Source: Wyeomyia smithii (lineage: Eukaryota; Arthropoda; Insecta; Diptera; Culicidae). From it: 64,000 bases of DNA. The DNA lies in the NCBI RefSeq assembly GCF_029784165.1, contig NC_073696.1:150094812-150158811 (forward strand), in the 5' to 3' direction. This document shows, in pieces, positions 21,917-32,164 of the stretch. The stretch's first letter is position 1. Each line of letters begins with the position of its first letter. The position numbers and the translations under genes were made by a program. Below the pieces are notes generated by a model. The model was given only the letters and a program-made list of their open reading frames with translations, was not told where the DNA came from and did not search any database.

Positions 21917-22711
21917 CTATTAGTAAGTCCCGCTGTTTATTACTGTGCGCAAAACGATTTCTGAGTTTATTGATTGTATGAGTCATATCCTGTATGCTAA
22001 CGGGTACATCGATGTTGTCATTAGCAACGAACCAATTTCCCCAACGCGAAGGGCCCCGATCAGAAACAAATCCTTCTCTTTTTTCATAAATTTAAGAAGT
22101 CTAGAATCACCATCTGACGCGTTTGAGATGACCAAAATACCTTCGCGCCGCAAAAGTTCCTCTGAAAAGAAACCGGTTTTCTACATGTTCACAGGTAAAT
22201 CTGTTATCACTGCAACAGTAGAATAATATGAAAGGCGCAGCTTCTTTACAAAGCGGTACAGCCATTTGAAGATATGCATAATTACCAACCGGATGTACAT
22301 TTATATCATGAGCCATTTGATATGGCGATACAGCACTGAATATATTCAACATGGGTAGTCCATTTTCATCGAACGGTGGGACTAAACCACGCAACGAATC
22401 ATTCGCTTGATCATACTGAATTGCTGGGGTAATACGCGTGCCGTCTTCGCAAAGTGCTACTATCATAGGAAAATTATTTTCAATGAGGTATTCTTTCAAA
22501 CCCATGACATTGATTTCTCCTTCTTTCACATCAGCGGTATATTTTCTTAAATGCCTCTGTACTGTCTTTTTAGAAGTGATATTGGAATTTTCTAGCAAAT
22601 AAGAGTAATAAGCATTTCCGGCGGTTAAATATTCGAATGCGCAAATATCCTTCTCTAATTGTGAGTATCTTCTACCGTTGGGTAGTATATACTGGTTTTT
22701 AGGTGCATTTT
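21917..22711 (-). pseudogene. Transposase-like gene, core exon with DDE-type motifs
   Basis: Minus-strand reading: NQYILPNGRRYSQLEKDICA, then KKTVQRHLRKYTADVKEGEI, then MIVALCEDGTRITPAIQYDQ, then GNYAYLQMAVPLCKEAAPFI and DNRFTCEHVENRF. A frameshift near 22165 follows, then EELLRREGILVISNASDGDS, KFMKKEKDLFLIG, another shift, and SIQDMTHTINKLRNRFAHSN. Candidate catalytic acids are the Asp in CEDGTR and the Asp in SDGDS; QD..H...KLRNR matches the conserved 'D..H..K..RN' box of P-like transposases. The longest unbroken piece is 22107-22598. At least two frameshifts make it a pseudogene. I recognise the family only as uncharacterised transposase-like proteins of insects and Hydra. Confidence 0.6.
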
Positions 22712-23027
22712 ATTCAATACATCCAAAACGGGAGCGTCGGCTAACAAATATAGACTGTCATCTAGAATGATAGAAAAAACTAAACTTACTATTGCTCAGC
22801 AAAATAATACCTGAAAAACCAAATTTCGCTTTGTTTCAACTGCTGCGACATCGTAGCGTAGTGTGACCATCTGACACCCGGGGCGGAATATTTGGGTGTT
22901 ACCCCTTTTCCCCTGGGTGTCACCAGGTTGCAGTAATATCATTTTGTTATCAAAAATGATGATAATTAGCACGTTCGTTTTCAATTGCAATAAATTTACC
23001 CATTGGTAAACGACTGGGCTTGTACTT
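22712..23027. other. Intervening DNA upstream of the core exon, with a GGGTGTCA-type repeat
   Basis: No gene. The stretch around 22871-22925 has TGACACCCGGGGCGG and GGGTGTTACCCC/GGGTGTCACC, a motif seen again in reverse complement at about 31792-31815. Probably a dispersed-element end. Confidence 0.35.
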
Positions 23028-23085
23028 GGCTCAGTTAAACATAAATTGCATCGTGCCGTGTCAAATAAACTATTTTGAAACCTAA
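23028..23085 (+). mobile_element. 3'-end fragment of an I-clade LINE (third copy)
   Basis: CAGTTAAACATAAATTGCAT followed by CGTGCCGTGTCAAATAAAC matches the last 40-50 bases of the two large LINEs (17460-17515 and 10628-10672). This is an extreme 5' truncation, same strand as the two big copies. Confidence 0.65.
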
Positions 23086-23146
23086 ACGGCTGAACAAATG
23101 TGTACTAGCAGTACACCCGTACTAGTTAGCATAAAACAGACCCCAA

Positions 23147-23407
23147 AAAACAATATCGCACGCTTAACCTTGGGGCTAATAGCGGTCTCGATCAACTAGA
23201 TTAGTTGAGAGAATTCGTTATCGATATTGTTTTTGGCACATTTTGTATGTGTAGGATAAGTACAACGATACACCGTGCCCCAATGCTGAGTCCAAATTTC
23301 CAGCTAGAAAAAGATCCTCGACTCGATCGGGAATCGAACCCGGTATTACAACCGTGTGGGAGAGCAAGCCGACCGACATCGCTAACCACAGAGCCACGGG
23401 GACCACC
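23147..23407 (-). mobile_element. tRNA-derived SINE (minus strand)
   Basis: Read on the minus strand, the head from 23407 begins GGTCCCCGTGGCTCTGTGGT, giving a Pol III A box (TGGCTCTGTGGTTAGCGATG) and, about 40 bases later, a perfect B box (GGTTCGATTCC). A non-tRNA body follows. CATAAACAGACCCC just right of the element and CATAAAACAGACCCC at 23132-23146 look like a one-mismatch TSD. It is not a working tRNA gene: there is no coherent cloverleaf beyond the two boxes. Confidence 0.65.
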
Positions 23408-24249
23408 ATAAACAGACCCCAGTGTGGTCCATAGCATAATGCCCAGCAACTCCTATCCTTATGTCCACGTGGTACCGACTACGACGAGCAACCAAGGGAA
23501 GATTGATGTACCGGTGGGAACTTGGTCAATTGCTGACAGGGAAGGGGGAGCTGTTCTACTTGGAGAGAAGCTTGCCTCAGCGTCTGATTTCCAGGTTAGG
23601 GGCGGCCTAGCGACTGATCCAGAGAGGACGGCTGGACTATAAAATGCGGTGTCACGCCAGCTACACCCAAGACGGCAGCCCCGTTGCGAGACTAGACTAG
23701 AAAATTAAAGTCAACATTTTCGTAATCAAACCTTTATGCCAAACATTGTGAAATGCCCTTTCTATATCTAGGATTTGTTAGCTTGATCATATTAGTAACT
23801 CTGAGCAATTGATGAGTAGTAGAACAACTATTGAAAGTTCTTACTAAATACACCATTGGTTGTCAAAGGACTTTAACATGGGTTCATTCTTTGGCTTTCC
23901 ACTACGTACTCTTCCTTCAAGCTGTATTCTATAGTACCCATCCTAACAAAAAAGTCCCTCTTATAATAAAACTGTTCAGAGTAACGTATAATAGTTCTCT
24001 CCAGGGAATTGTAATTATGACGCGGTCTTGGCTGGAGGAACGAGGTTTCGATAATATAAGAAATATAAGTCCTACTTATAATAAAACTGATCAGAGGTGA
24101 AGCGTTGAGTGCCACTTCAGCAAAAAAAAACGTATCATTCACTTCAATAGTGATACTGCCAATAATATGAAGTGCGGAGTACAGAAAACACCTGGGCAAT
24201 ATCACAATAGATCCAAATGTCTCTGGTCGCAGTGATGAGTCCACACAGA
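23408..24249. other. Unassigned stretch with a possible LINE 5' UTR fragment
   Basis: About 23490-23700 is GC-richer, with GATTTCCAGGTTAGGGGCGG; similar wording occurs, from memory, in 5' regions of insect non-LTR elements. No reading frame is convincing. Confidence 0.3.
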
Positions 24250-24289
24250 GGAAAAAAAAATGTGCTCTCAGGGAGATGTTTAATTAATA

Positions 24290-25091
24290 TGTTAGATATC
24301 CAATCTCTACCACATGCTTTCATATTTTTTTAAAATTATTTTCAACAAATTTAATCTTATTCAAGTTAGTTTCAGTTATATCTGCAAAAATCCCTGAAAA
24401 AAGTAGACTATATCGATGTGTGACTCCATCTATAATTGGACTCGAAAAATTCCAATTCGAATTATGAACACTTTTAAACTGCTGAGTATATCTTCGAGCT
24501 TTTTGTTTATTGATTACATGAAAACAAGCACCATCTTTTGTTAAAGGAATAGGCCTTGAAGTTTTTTTTTAAATCTTCGACAGCTTCCAAAAGGTTTTTG
24601 AATATGGTTTCTTTTTTTTACTTTAGTCTCAACGTTGTGATTGCTCAAAAGACTAAATCTAATGTTAAAAGCTTTTTGTGTAAATCTTTGTAAAAAATTT
24701 TAAAAAGGTACGAGAACGTTGATAATAACTTCTGCGAACATTTTTCATATGACTAAGAAGCTGAAGATCAATTATTGATGGAATAATTTTTTCTTGAGCA
24801 ATTGGAACAGAAAAATTTCTGGCATTAACAATTGCACATTGCAATACTTACATAGGGAAATCTATATCTACTTCATTTTGCAAATCTAATTCAATATTGA
24901 AACTGTTCTCAATATGTGTTTTATATCTCCCTCAATCAGCCTTGTGACAACCAAAAACATAGGGTTTAAAACTAATTCATGTGATAAATATTCTCATCTT
25001 TCAGAGCACGATTGTGGAAACTATTTCATTTCATAAGCACATATTTACTGTAACGACGCTTGTAGCAAAGATCTTGAAATAAAGCTCTAAT
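24290..25091 (-). pseudogene. Degenerate middle exons of the transposase-like gene
   Basis: On the minus strand, broken frames give CYKRRYSKYVLMK and FHNRALKDENIYHMN (a possible decayed C2H2 finger), then FNIELDLQNEVDIDFP, SIIDLQLLSHMKNVRRSYYQ and SPIIDGVTHRYSLLFSGIFA. They lie in the expected order between the N-terminal part (30690-31371) and the core exon (21917-22711). The OTU LINE is inserted immediately upstream, at 25092-30685. Too decayed for a firm call. Confidence 0.35.
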
Positions 25092-25120
25092 GCATAATGT
25101 TTTCAAATTTTTTTTTTTTT

Positions 25121-26362
25121 ATATTCCCAGCTGTAGCGTTAATACGCTGGAATCTAAGGCTGGGACTTTGAGCGGAATCTAACAGCATTACAGAAGAGCG
25201 TAGCCATGTTGCTTACTTCGACACTGCAGCCTTACGGCTATCTGATAGATTCCAAGTTTGGTTTCGGATTGTTTTATTGGTTACTGTTGCACTAGGCCCT
25301 AGTTATATAATGAATGTAAGGTCAAAACCTCCAGGAGCAACTCAACCTGACAAGACCAATGTCACAGATGAACAAATTTGCCCTGGACTGGAGGTTCCAA
25401 CGGTAAATATATGATTTGAATGGAGAACGTACCTGTTATCACCGGTTCATATTACCGATTTTACCTTACACACCACAGTTCTGTTGGCTATACCTTTCCA
25501 AGCCATCCAACCGTTGGTACTTATGTCGGCAGTCTTCCTCGTGTTCTTGGTCGTTCCTCCTCACGTCTGCTACCTTTATTCATGCCGTCATCTGTCCTCG
25601 ATCGCTCTCTTTGACATGTCCCATGCAAGACCGTTCGCGTTCTTGCCCTATGTCACGTACCTGGTTCTTTTCGTTGTTCTACTGCGGCAATTTTCATCTC
25701 GCAGCCGCAGAACGATAAAAAAAAGAGAGAAGGGAGTGGATTAACAACAAAACCAAACAGTACAATCAACACACATCCACATTTACGCTGTCAACATATT
25801 TGAAACCCTTTAACCACCCATAGACGCAAGAGAGTCATTCTAGCAGAAAAAGGGAAAAACGTACAACTGATAACGAATTTCTTTATTCCACTGGGTCAGA
25901 GCACACCCGCCCCTGGAATAAAGAAACGACCCCGCAACTCACGACGCAAGCAAGAAAGACATGCCAGACAGCTGTCGACGTTCAATGCATGGGGCATTGG
26001 TATACCGAAATTAACAAAAGTTACGATGCGCGACTAACTATTTTTGAGGTGCCAAATGCGCGATAATGGGTCGAATCAAAGAGAAAAAAGAAACGTTCCG
26101 ACAGCAGTCAGATTGTAACTGGGATTGACATATGGGAATAAAGAAATCCGCGCAGTTAAAATAGCTGATATTTAGTTTTGTGTGATTGTAAGAGTAAATG
26201 TGGGTAATATACTATTAAACAAATGAGAGCATGAATGAAACAGTTCTTACCTTTTTCTTTCGTATCTTTTACCTATTCAATGTTTTGTGTTGCCTTTCGT
26301 CTCGTTATATGTATGTGCCGTTCTGATCCGCTAGCGTATCAAGATGTATAGTTTGATGGTTT
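25121..26362 (-). other. 3' UTR of the OTU LINE
   Basis: Between the RT ORF stop (26363) and the tail there are 1.2 kb without convincing coding; small plus-strand frames at 25416-25744 have no recognisable content. A 283-bp MITE (25871-26153) is embedded. Confidence 0.5.
25871..26153. mobile_element. MITE, about 283 bp, same family as 61349-61628
   Basis: The ends TAACGAATTTCTTTATTCC and, in reverse complement, GCGGATTTCTTTATTCCC match the perfect TIR of the 280-bp element at 61349. An internal block (AAGAAAGACATGCCAGACAG) matches the reverse complement of that element (61535-61560), so the copies are in opposite orientation. Ends have decayed by a few bases. Confidence 0.6.
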
Positions 26363-28448
26363 TCACATTTGGTTTTCTTGTCCCGATTCTAAACCAAGGC
26401 ATGGGAATTCGTCTCCACTGAAGCCCTCAAATTCGGATGGAATCAACGAACTTCCTGTGCTGTCTTCATCAATGTCGCTTGCCTTTTCGTAGTCTGATTC
26501 GATCATAGTGTCGTATAGGTTGGTTGCCATATTTTTATATTTTTCCCTCTCAAAGTATGTTTCTTGCCAGTCTCTTATGCTTCTATCGATGTCTTGCCTG
26601 ATACAGGTCCTCCAGGTGAAGGCTGGTCTGCCTAATTTCTTCTTGGTTGAAATTTTGTATTCCAGTGCGGTTTTTAGTATTCCTTTGTCTTTGCCCCGGA
26701 GAAGATGTCCATAGTAGTTGAGGCGGTTTATTCTTATCTCGTTGTTGATGGTCCTGCCTTTCAGCCATTTTGGAGCTATATGTACGTTCTCTCCTTCTTT
26801 TTCGCTGTCCGATATGTTCTGAGATTCTTGAGGAGATTCCTGGGGTTCATTTGGCTGTTTGTTTTCTTTATCCTTTCCTGAGCGATTTGCATAATCCGAA
26901 CTGAGTCGTCTCAGGACTCGCAGCATGTGGTTTTCCATCCTTCTTAATGAATTGCGATTGCTTTTCAACACTGTAGCCACTTCCATTGAGTATGTTACTA
27001 TTGGGGTGATTAGGCTATGGTATAATTTGATGATCACGGGCCATTTGAGTTTGTGTTGTTTGAGAAAAAAAACATAGGCAGTAAAATGCTTTGTAGGCTT
27101 TCTTTCTTTTTTCGGCGGTGGTTTCTCTTCTATTGAGACTACTAGTGATATATGCTCCGAGGTATCGTAGTTTGGTGACTACTGTCAATTTGTATTTTCC
27201 AAAGGTCAGGGTGGTGTCAGGCTCTTTGTTATCGGTATAGAATGGGTCTCTTATCATAACTCTGGATTTTGACGTATTTATTTCTAGGCCAATCGATGCC
27301 AGTATTGGTTCTAGGACTGATAAAAGACGTTCGACATCTTCTTCATTTCTACACAGGAACAATAAGTCGTCCGCATAGGCTATTATGCATGGTAGTTTAA
27401 TATTGTCTCCTTGTTCAATTGTGATGTCTGGCAGAAATTCGTTGACTGATAGCAACGCATGATGCAGTAGAAGGACGAACAGCTCCGGGCTTAATGGGCA
27501 GCCTTGTTTAACTCCTCTTGCTTTGTGGGTAGTCGTAGTTCTTTGTCCGAACCATTGAATCGACGTTGTTTCATGTAAACAAGCCACAATTATTCGATTT
27601 ATCAATGCTTTGGAAGCTCCTAGGTCATTGAGAATGGTTGCTGTTTTTGAATTGTCCAAACAATCAAATGCTTGCTTTAGATCCAGTGACACGAGTATTG
27701 TGTAACAACCTTTGCGCCACCTTTCATCAAGTATTCTGCGTAGCACAAAAATTTGGTCGGATGCACTTCGTTTTGTTTGAAATCCCATTTGGTACGCTGG
27801 AACTGGTTTAATTTACTGTCTTAACCAGTTCAGTAGCAGTTTTGCGTATATTTTGTATGCCGTTTGGCATAGTGTGATACGTCTATAATCATCTACGTTC
27901 TGTGGGTGTTTTTTTGGTATTGGTATTTGGACAGTTTCGGTACAGCTCCGGAGGATAGTGTTATTTCGGAAAGCCTCTTGTTGCAAATTTGTGAGTTCAA
28001 CAATGAGATTCTCGGATCCATACCTTCAGAGCTCGTTGGGGATTTGGTCTAATCCGGGAGCGCTATTGTTTCTAATTGACCATATTATGTTCCGCACTTC
28101 GTCAATTGTGGGCTCGCTCCCTGCAGTTCTTCCATCATCTTCATCGATGGTGTGAATTTGTTGAGTCTGGTTTCTAGTTGCTTGTTGCTGGATTTTATTC
28201 TCCCATTTCTGTATGCTAATATATTTCCTGGATTTGTTTTCTGTTTTTCTCTTATGCTGTTTGATAAAACGAAATATTGTTGTCATTTGTGCCAGTGGAT
28301 TTTTTCCGTTTATTTCTGCCAACATATTATTAACTTTTTCGGAAAAGTGTTCGTCAAATGCCTTTCTTTTCAATTTTCGCGCTTCAATAGCTTTTTGTTT
28401 CAGGGTGAGATCGTTTCGATTTTCTAGATGCTTCTGATTCGCTAACAA
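26363..28448 (-). pseudogene. OTU LINE: reverse transcriptase and C-terminal domain
   Basis: Three overlapping minus-strand frames. 28448-28026 has the pre-RT linker and RT fingers (NSAPGLDQIPNEL). The next stretch, to 27789, continues ETVQIPIPKKHPQNVDDYRR and WLRQ and then meets an in-frame stop near 27818. 27788-27015 holds the RT palm: ILVSLDLKQAFDCLDNSKT (first Asp), VKQGCPLSPELFVLLLHHAL, IAYADDLLFL (catalytic YADD), and LRYLGAYITSS. 27037-26363 is the C-terminal domain (NRLNYYGHLLRGKDKG, KLGRPAFTWRTCIRQDI), a layout typical of RTE-like LINEs. Broken but well preserved. Confidence 0.82.
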
Positions 28449-28522
28449 ATAGTCTGCCGAGGCTTGTTTTCTTCGCGGAGTTAATGGGGAGCGTTAAATG
28501 TTGGTCGTTTTATCTGCAGCTT

Positions 28523-30143
28523 CTAATACCGTCGATTTAATTCTTTCCCACTTGTCCTCGATACTAGCTTTTCGTGTAGCATTTTTGTAATAAGGCTTTG
28601 ATCAGTCTCTGCCTGATATTTTTCACGCCTCTCTTCATCTTTTTTCAAGGTTTCTGGATAAATCTTGAGCCGTTTTGGTGATGGTGTGCTTTGTGCTTCT
28701 TTTTCACCCTTTCTTTTGACTGTGGCTATGGTTGCCGGCTTTAGCGTGCATTCAATCATTTTGTGGTCGCTGTGTAGCTCTAGCTTGAAGTACCCTCTTA
28801 TGACTGGGATTTTAAAAAACTCCATTTTCGACATTATTATGTGGTCCAACTGTGACGTGCTTCTTCTATTCATCCAAGTGAATTTGATGGATTCAGAATT
28901 ACTGAATGTCAAGTAATTTTTTAGGTTTGTTGCATGCAGCAGGTCTTTCAAACATGATCCGTTATTATTGCAAAAGTCGTGGGTTAGATTCCTTCCTATA
29001 AATTTTTTATCATCGTCTGTCAGGTCTCTTTTACCGATTCTCGCATTGAAATCTCCTGTCAAGATTACAATGGTCTTCAAATGATCCGGGAGGTGCACTA
29101 TAAATTCTATAATTTTTTCAAATTCTGCATTCTCTCGGTTGAGTTCAGATCGTATATACGTAGATATGAACACTGTCTTGTGATTGAAGATGTTGCATAG
29201 GTATGAGCATGAGTCATTACTTATTTTTTAAAAATGATGTTCTACTAATATGTTTTTGGCAACCATAATGGCTGTGCCACCTCCAACTCTGTCCCTTGGA
29301 TTACTTACATTGACATTGTACCAGTAGTAATTAGGTGTTTCCATTGTGCATTCGGCAATTCTTGTTTCTTGAACAGCTATTAGCGTGTAATTTTCTTTAG
29401 AAAATATAAGATCCATTGCTAGTCTTTTCGTTTCGTCGGAGCATCCGCGGGCGTTCCACGTTGCGAATCGGAAGTTCATGTTCATGTCCTGTCTTTGTTC
29501 GTTATTTATGCAGGATGCTGCTGAGTTGGTACCGGAGTCATTGTGGATTTGAGGTGCATCTGTACTTGTATTCTCTTGGATTCTCGTTATCCAGGATGGC
29601 GGTAACTGAAAGCTGTCGCTGTTGTTGCTGTTGTCTTGTCTCGTGTGTGACCTAAGCCCTAATTTTTGCACCACCGCATCGTAATGATTTCTAATTACGT
29701 TGCGCGATGCTCTTCCGGCCGTTCTGTAGGCTAGCCTGATGATTCCGCCAGCAGCAGCATGGTTGTTAAAGGATACCATAGGCCCGCCCTCCATGTAGAC
29801 ATCAATCCGCTTGTTGAGCAGTCTTGAAGCTGCAGCAATGCTTTCCTCTCCACCCCATTCGTTGCTGTTTCCTAGTCTTTGGAGGTAAGACTGGATCTGT
29901 AATTGTACATCTGGTCTCGCTTCATCAAGTATATTCAGGGTCGACAGAATGGACGTCCTGAATTCTTCTATGTTTTCATTGATATATCCCACTATGTCTC
30001 TCCTTAGCTCCATGACTTTAATGCTTTTCTGTTTTCGAATCCGTACTGTATAACTGATGACATATGGCCGAAAATAGGCAATGTCCATCTCCCGGCATTT
30101 TTGTTACTAACACCGCACCGTCATTATAATTTACAAATTCCAT
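28523..30143 (-). pseudogene. OTU LINE: OTU cysteine protease plus APE endonuclease
   Basis: The minus-strand start is the ATG at 30143 (MEFVNYNDGAVLVTK). It is followed at once by the OTU nucleophile box MPGDGHCLFSAICHQL (Asp, Cys). After a one-base frameshift near 30020 the frame continues KSIKVMELRRDIVGYINENI, then WGGEESIAAASRLLNKRIDV, and the catalytic-His box NVIRNHYDAVV. A Ser/Asn-rich linker leads to the endonuclease: FRFATWNARGCSDETKR, LIAVQETRI, GGGTAIMV. A break at about 29200 follows, then LTGDFNARIG, QLDHIIMSK and LHSDHKMIECTL (catalytic Asp/His). OTU domains are cysteine proteases, usually deubiquitinases; their role in a LINE is not known to me. Confidence 0.8.
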
Positions 30144-30669
30144 ATTTAGAAATTCACCGCCAATTCTCGTTCTCACATGCAAAAGTAAAAGAAATGAGTG
30201 AATTTATGCATTAGTGATTTGTAAAATGAGGTTTTTGTTAAAGTGAAAAGCGAAACTATGTTAAAAGATAAATGGAGGCGCAAAAGTGCGAGAAGAAGGG
30301 AAGGTTAGTAATGCTATTTTATGTCTATGTGTGCAATGGGTGGACGTCAGTCTCGAGGTTTTGTTAGTGATGTTAGGGTTAGTAGAAACCTCGATTAAGC
30401 CTTACCGACCCCACCAGTATTTAGTTTTGTTAGATCATGCGAAACTAAAACTAGCGGTGTGATTAGTCAAGCGTAATTAAAAATGAGGGAAGAAAAAAAA
30501 ATAAATAAATAAATAAACAAAATAAATAAAAGCAAAAAACAAACACGCGTGCAAACGAATTGTTATGATGTAGGTAGTTGTTTCTGACGTTTTTCTAATT
30601 TTCTAATCGAACTTTGTGTTGCAAAAACGCTTGACAGATCACCGTCAAGTCCTCCACCCATGGGTAGGG
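30144..30669 (-). other. 5' UTR of the OTU LINE
   Basis: About 525 bases upstream of the inferred start codon, up to the TSD. Contains (AAAT)n-like low complexity at 30496-30530. No ORF. Confidence 0.5.
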
Positions 30670-30689
30670 GCATAATGTTTTCAAAATTG

Positions 30690-31371
30690 ATTATTCAAAA
30701 TTGATTATAATTGATCGCAAATAATATTATTATCTGGTATGTTATTATTGTCTATATTTTCATCCATCGTAGCATCATAAAAATCTAAGATATGTTCTTC
30801 TGTTGAACAGTTCAGAGACTCATTATTTTGCTGGTGCCTTCGAGTATATTGCCACTTTTCAGAAACTACATGGGTTCTTCGCCCTCGCTTGTTCGAATTC
30901 GAATCTCTGTTTGAACGATGTGCATCAAAATGTTTTACGAGATTTTATACAGGCCACGACTGTTGAGGCTTCATTATTTTAATTTTTTTCACTCTGTTCG
31001 ATTTCGGTTTCGAGTGCTCTCTACAGAGATACCGTTTTTCTTAACACATTGCGCAATTTCCATTATAGTCAGCTTATCCACGAAGGTGAAAGAAAAATCT
31101 GCCTCATCGACTTGGCAGTACGGCATATATCTTTCTAAATTTATAGAGTTTGTGGCACAAAATTGTACAATTCTCATTTTTTGAGTAATTATCATTTGTT
31201 CTAGTTGCTGAATGTTGCTCATCTCTGTAAGGTTTTCAAGAGCGACATTCGCCGACATTCCAGTATAATTTAGCAGATTTTTCAGATGATCACTCACGAT
31301 ATGTACCAACATCCGTTATGATAGCTTTCCAGAAAAAAACTTTGAGTTATTTCCTGAAAGATTTGATCCAT
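30690..31371 (-). pseudogene. Transposase-like gene, N-terminal part
   Basis: Minus-strand ATG at 31371 in a good context (TTACCATGG): MDQIFQEITQSFFLESYHNG, a one-base frameshift, then LVHIVSDHLKNLLNYTGMSA, IQQLEQMIITQKMRIVQFCA, YMPYCQVDEADFSFTFVDKL and KNGISVESTRNRNR. After a break (30990-30960) come HFDAHRSNRDSNSNKRGRR and HQQNNESLNCSTEEHILDF, an Asn/Asp-rich segment that runs up to the OTU LINE insertion. I do not recognise a named domain. Position, strand and lack of overlap with the downstream pieces make it the likely N-terminus of the same gene. Confidence 0.45.
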
Positions 31372-32164
31372 GGTAAAGTAATACCAAATCAATAACTTAA
31401 TAGTTTATTTACCTGAATACTTCCAGCTTCTTTATTTGTCATTTTCAATTCCTAAAGCACGTACAACTTTGTAGTTTTGAATTTAACTTGATACTTTCCT
31501 GCAAACGCTTTGCCTTTATTCTGCGCTTTATTCGCAATGACGCTAGTGATGGTAAACTTATCGATACTTATCGATAATATCGATAAGTGCTGGTCATCGA
31601 TATTATCGTTAATTTTTTGACGTTAACGATAATTACCGATATTATAAGGGTGAGCACAAGTCAGTGCGGCTGGTTACTGGAGGAGACCCAAAAGAAGGAG
31701 ACCTCACCTACCCTACCCCAGGAGTTGCTTTTGCCGCTAGGTATTTGTTGGGTGCTGCTATTCGACAAGATTTAGCATTGTTGGGGATGGTGTAACGGTT
31801 CGCCCCGGGTGTCACTGAGTTTCTGAGAAATATAGTTTTAGTTACTAAAAGGTATTGATAGTTTTTAGTTTCCTAAGAACAGATGAACTCGACAACTTAG
31901 TACTGGAGAACTTTGAAAAAATATCCAAACTTTTTGCACTATCTCATAAAAAGCAATGATACGAAATTGTAATAAAATGCATTTTCTTTGGCTCGTCAAC
32001 TCTTATAATATGATGGACATGCATAGCGGCAGTCTATTGGTAATTGTTAAGTTTAACTTGGAACAGTTTAAGTTTAAAGTATCTGTTACCCAACAAACAA
32101 TTTTTAGTTCCACTAAAAATCCAAATCAACGAAATTGTTGCGCCAAAAAAGTATCCTGATGTAT

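Larger units (their letters stand above)
25108..30669 (-). mobile_element. Full-length OTU-domain LINE (RTE-like C-terminus)
   Basis: Minus-strand non-LTR retrotransposon of about 5.56 kb bounded by an exact 16-bp TSD, GCATAATGTTTTCAAA, at 25092-25107 and 30670-30685. The 3' tail is a T run at 25108-25120. Order on the minus strand: 5' UTR (30669-30144), OTU protease domain, APE endonuclease, reverse transcriptase, C-terminal domain with an HLLR...GRPAFTW motif, then a 1.2-kb 3' UTR that contains a MITE. The copy has frameshifts and at least one nonsense codon. Clade is uncertain; the C-terminal region resembles RTE-type elements. Confidence 0.82.

Noticed and set aside
23330..23407. tRNA gene on the minus strand
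   Set aside because: A and B boxes are clear, but no complete cloverleaf pairs up, and a SINE body and TSD-like flanks follow.
28152..28916. Hydrophobic plus-strand ORFs
   Set aside because: Antisense shadows of the OTU LINE end to end with its endonuclease and RT frames.
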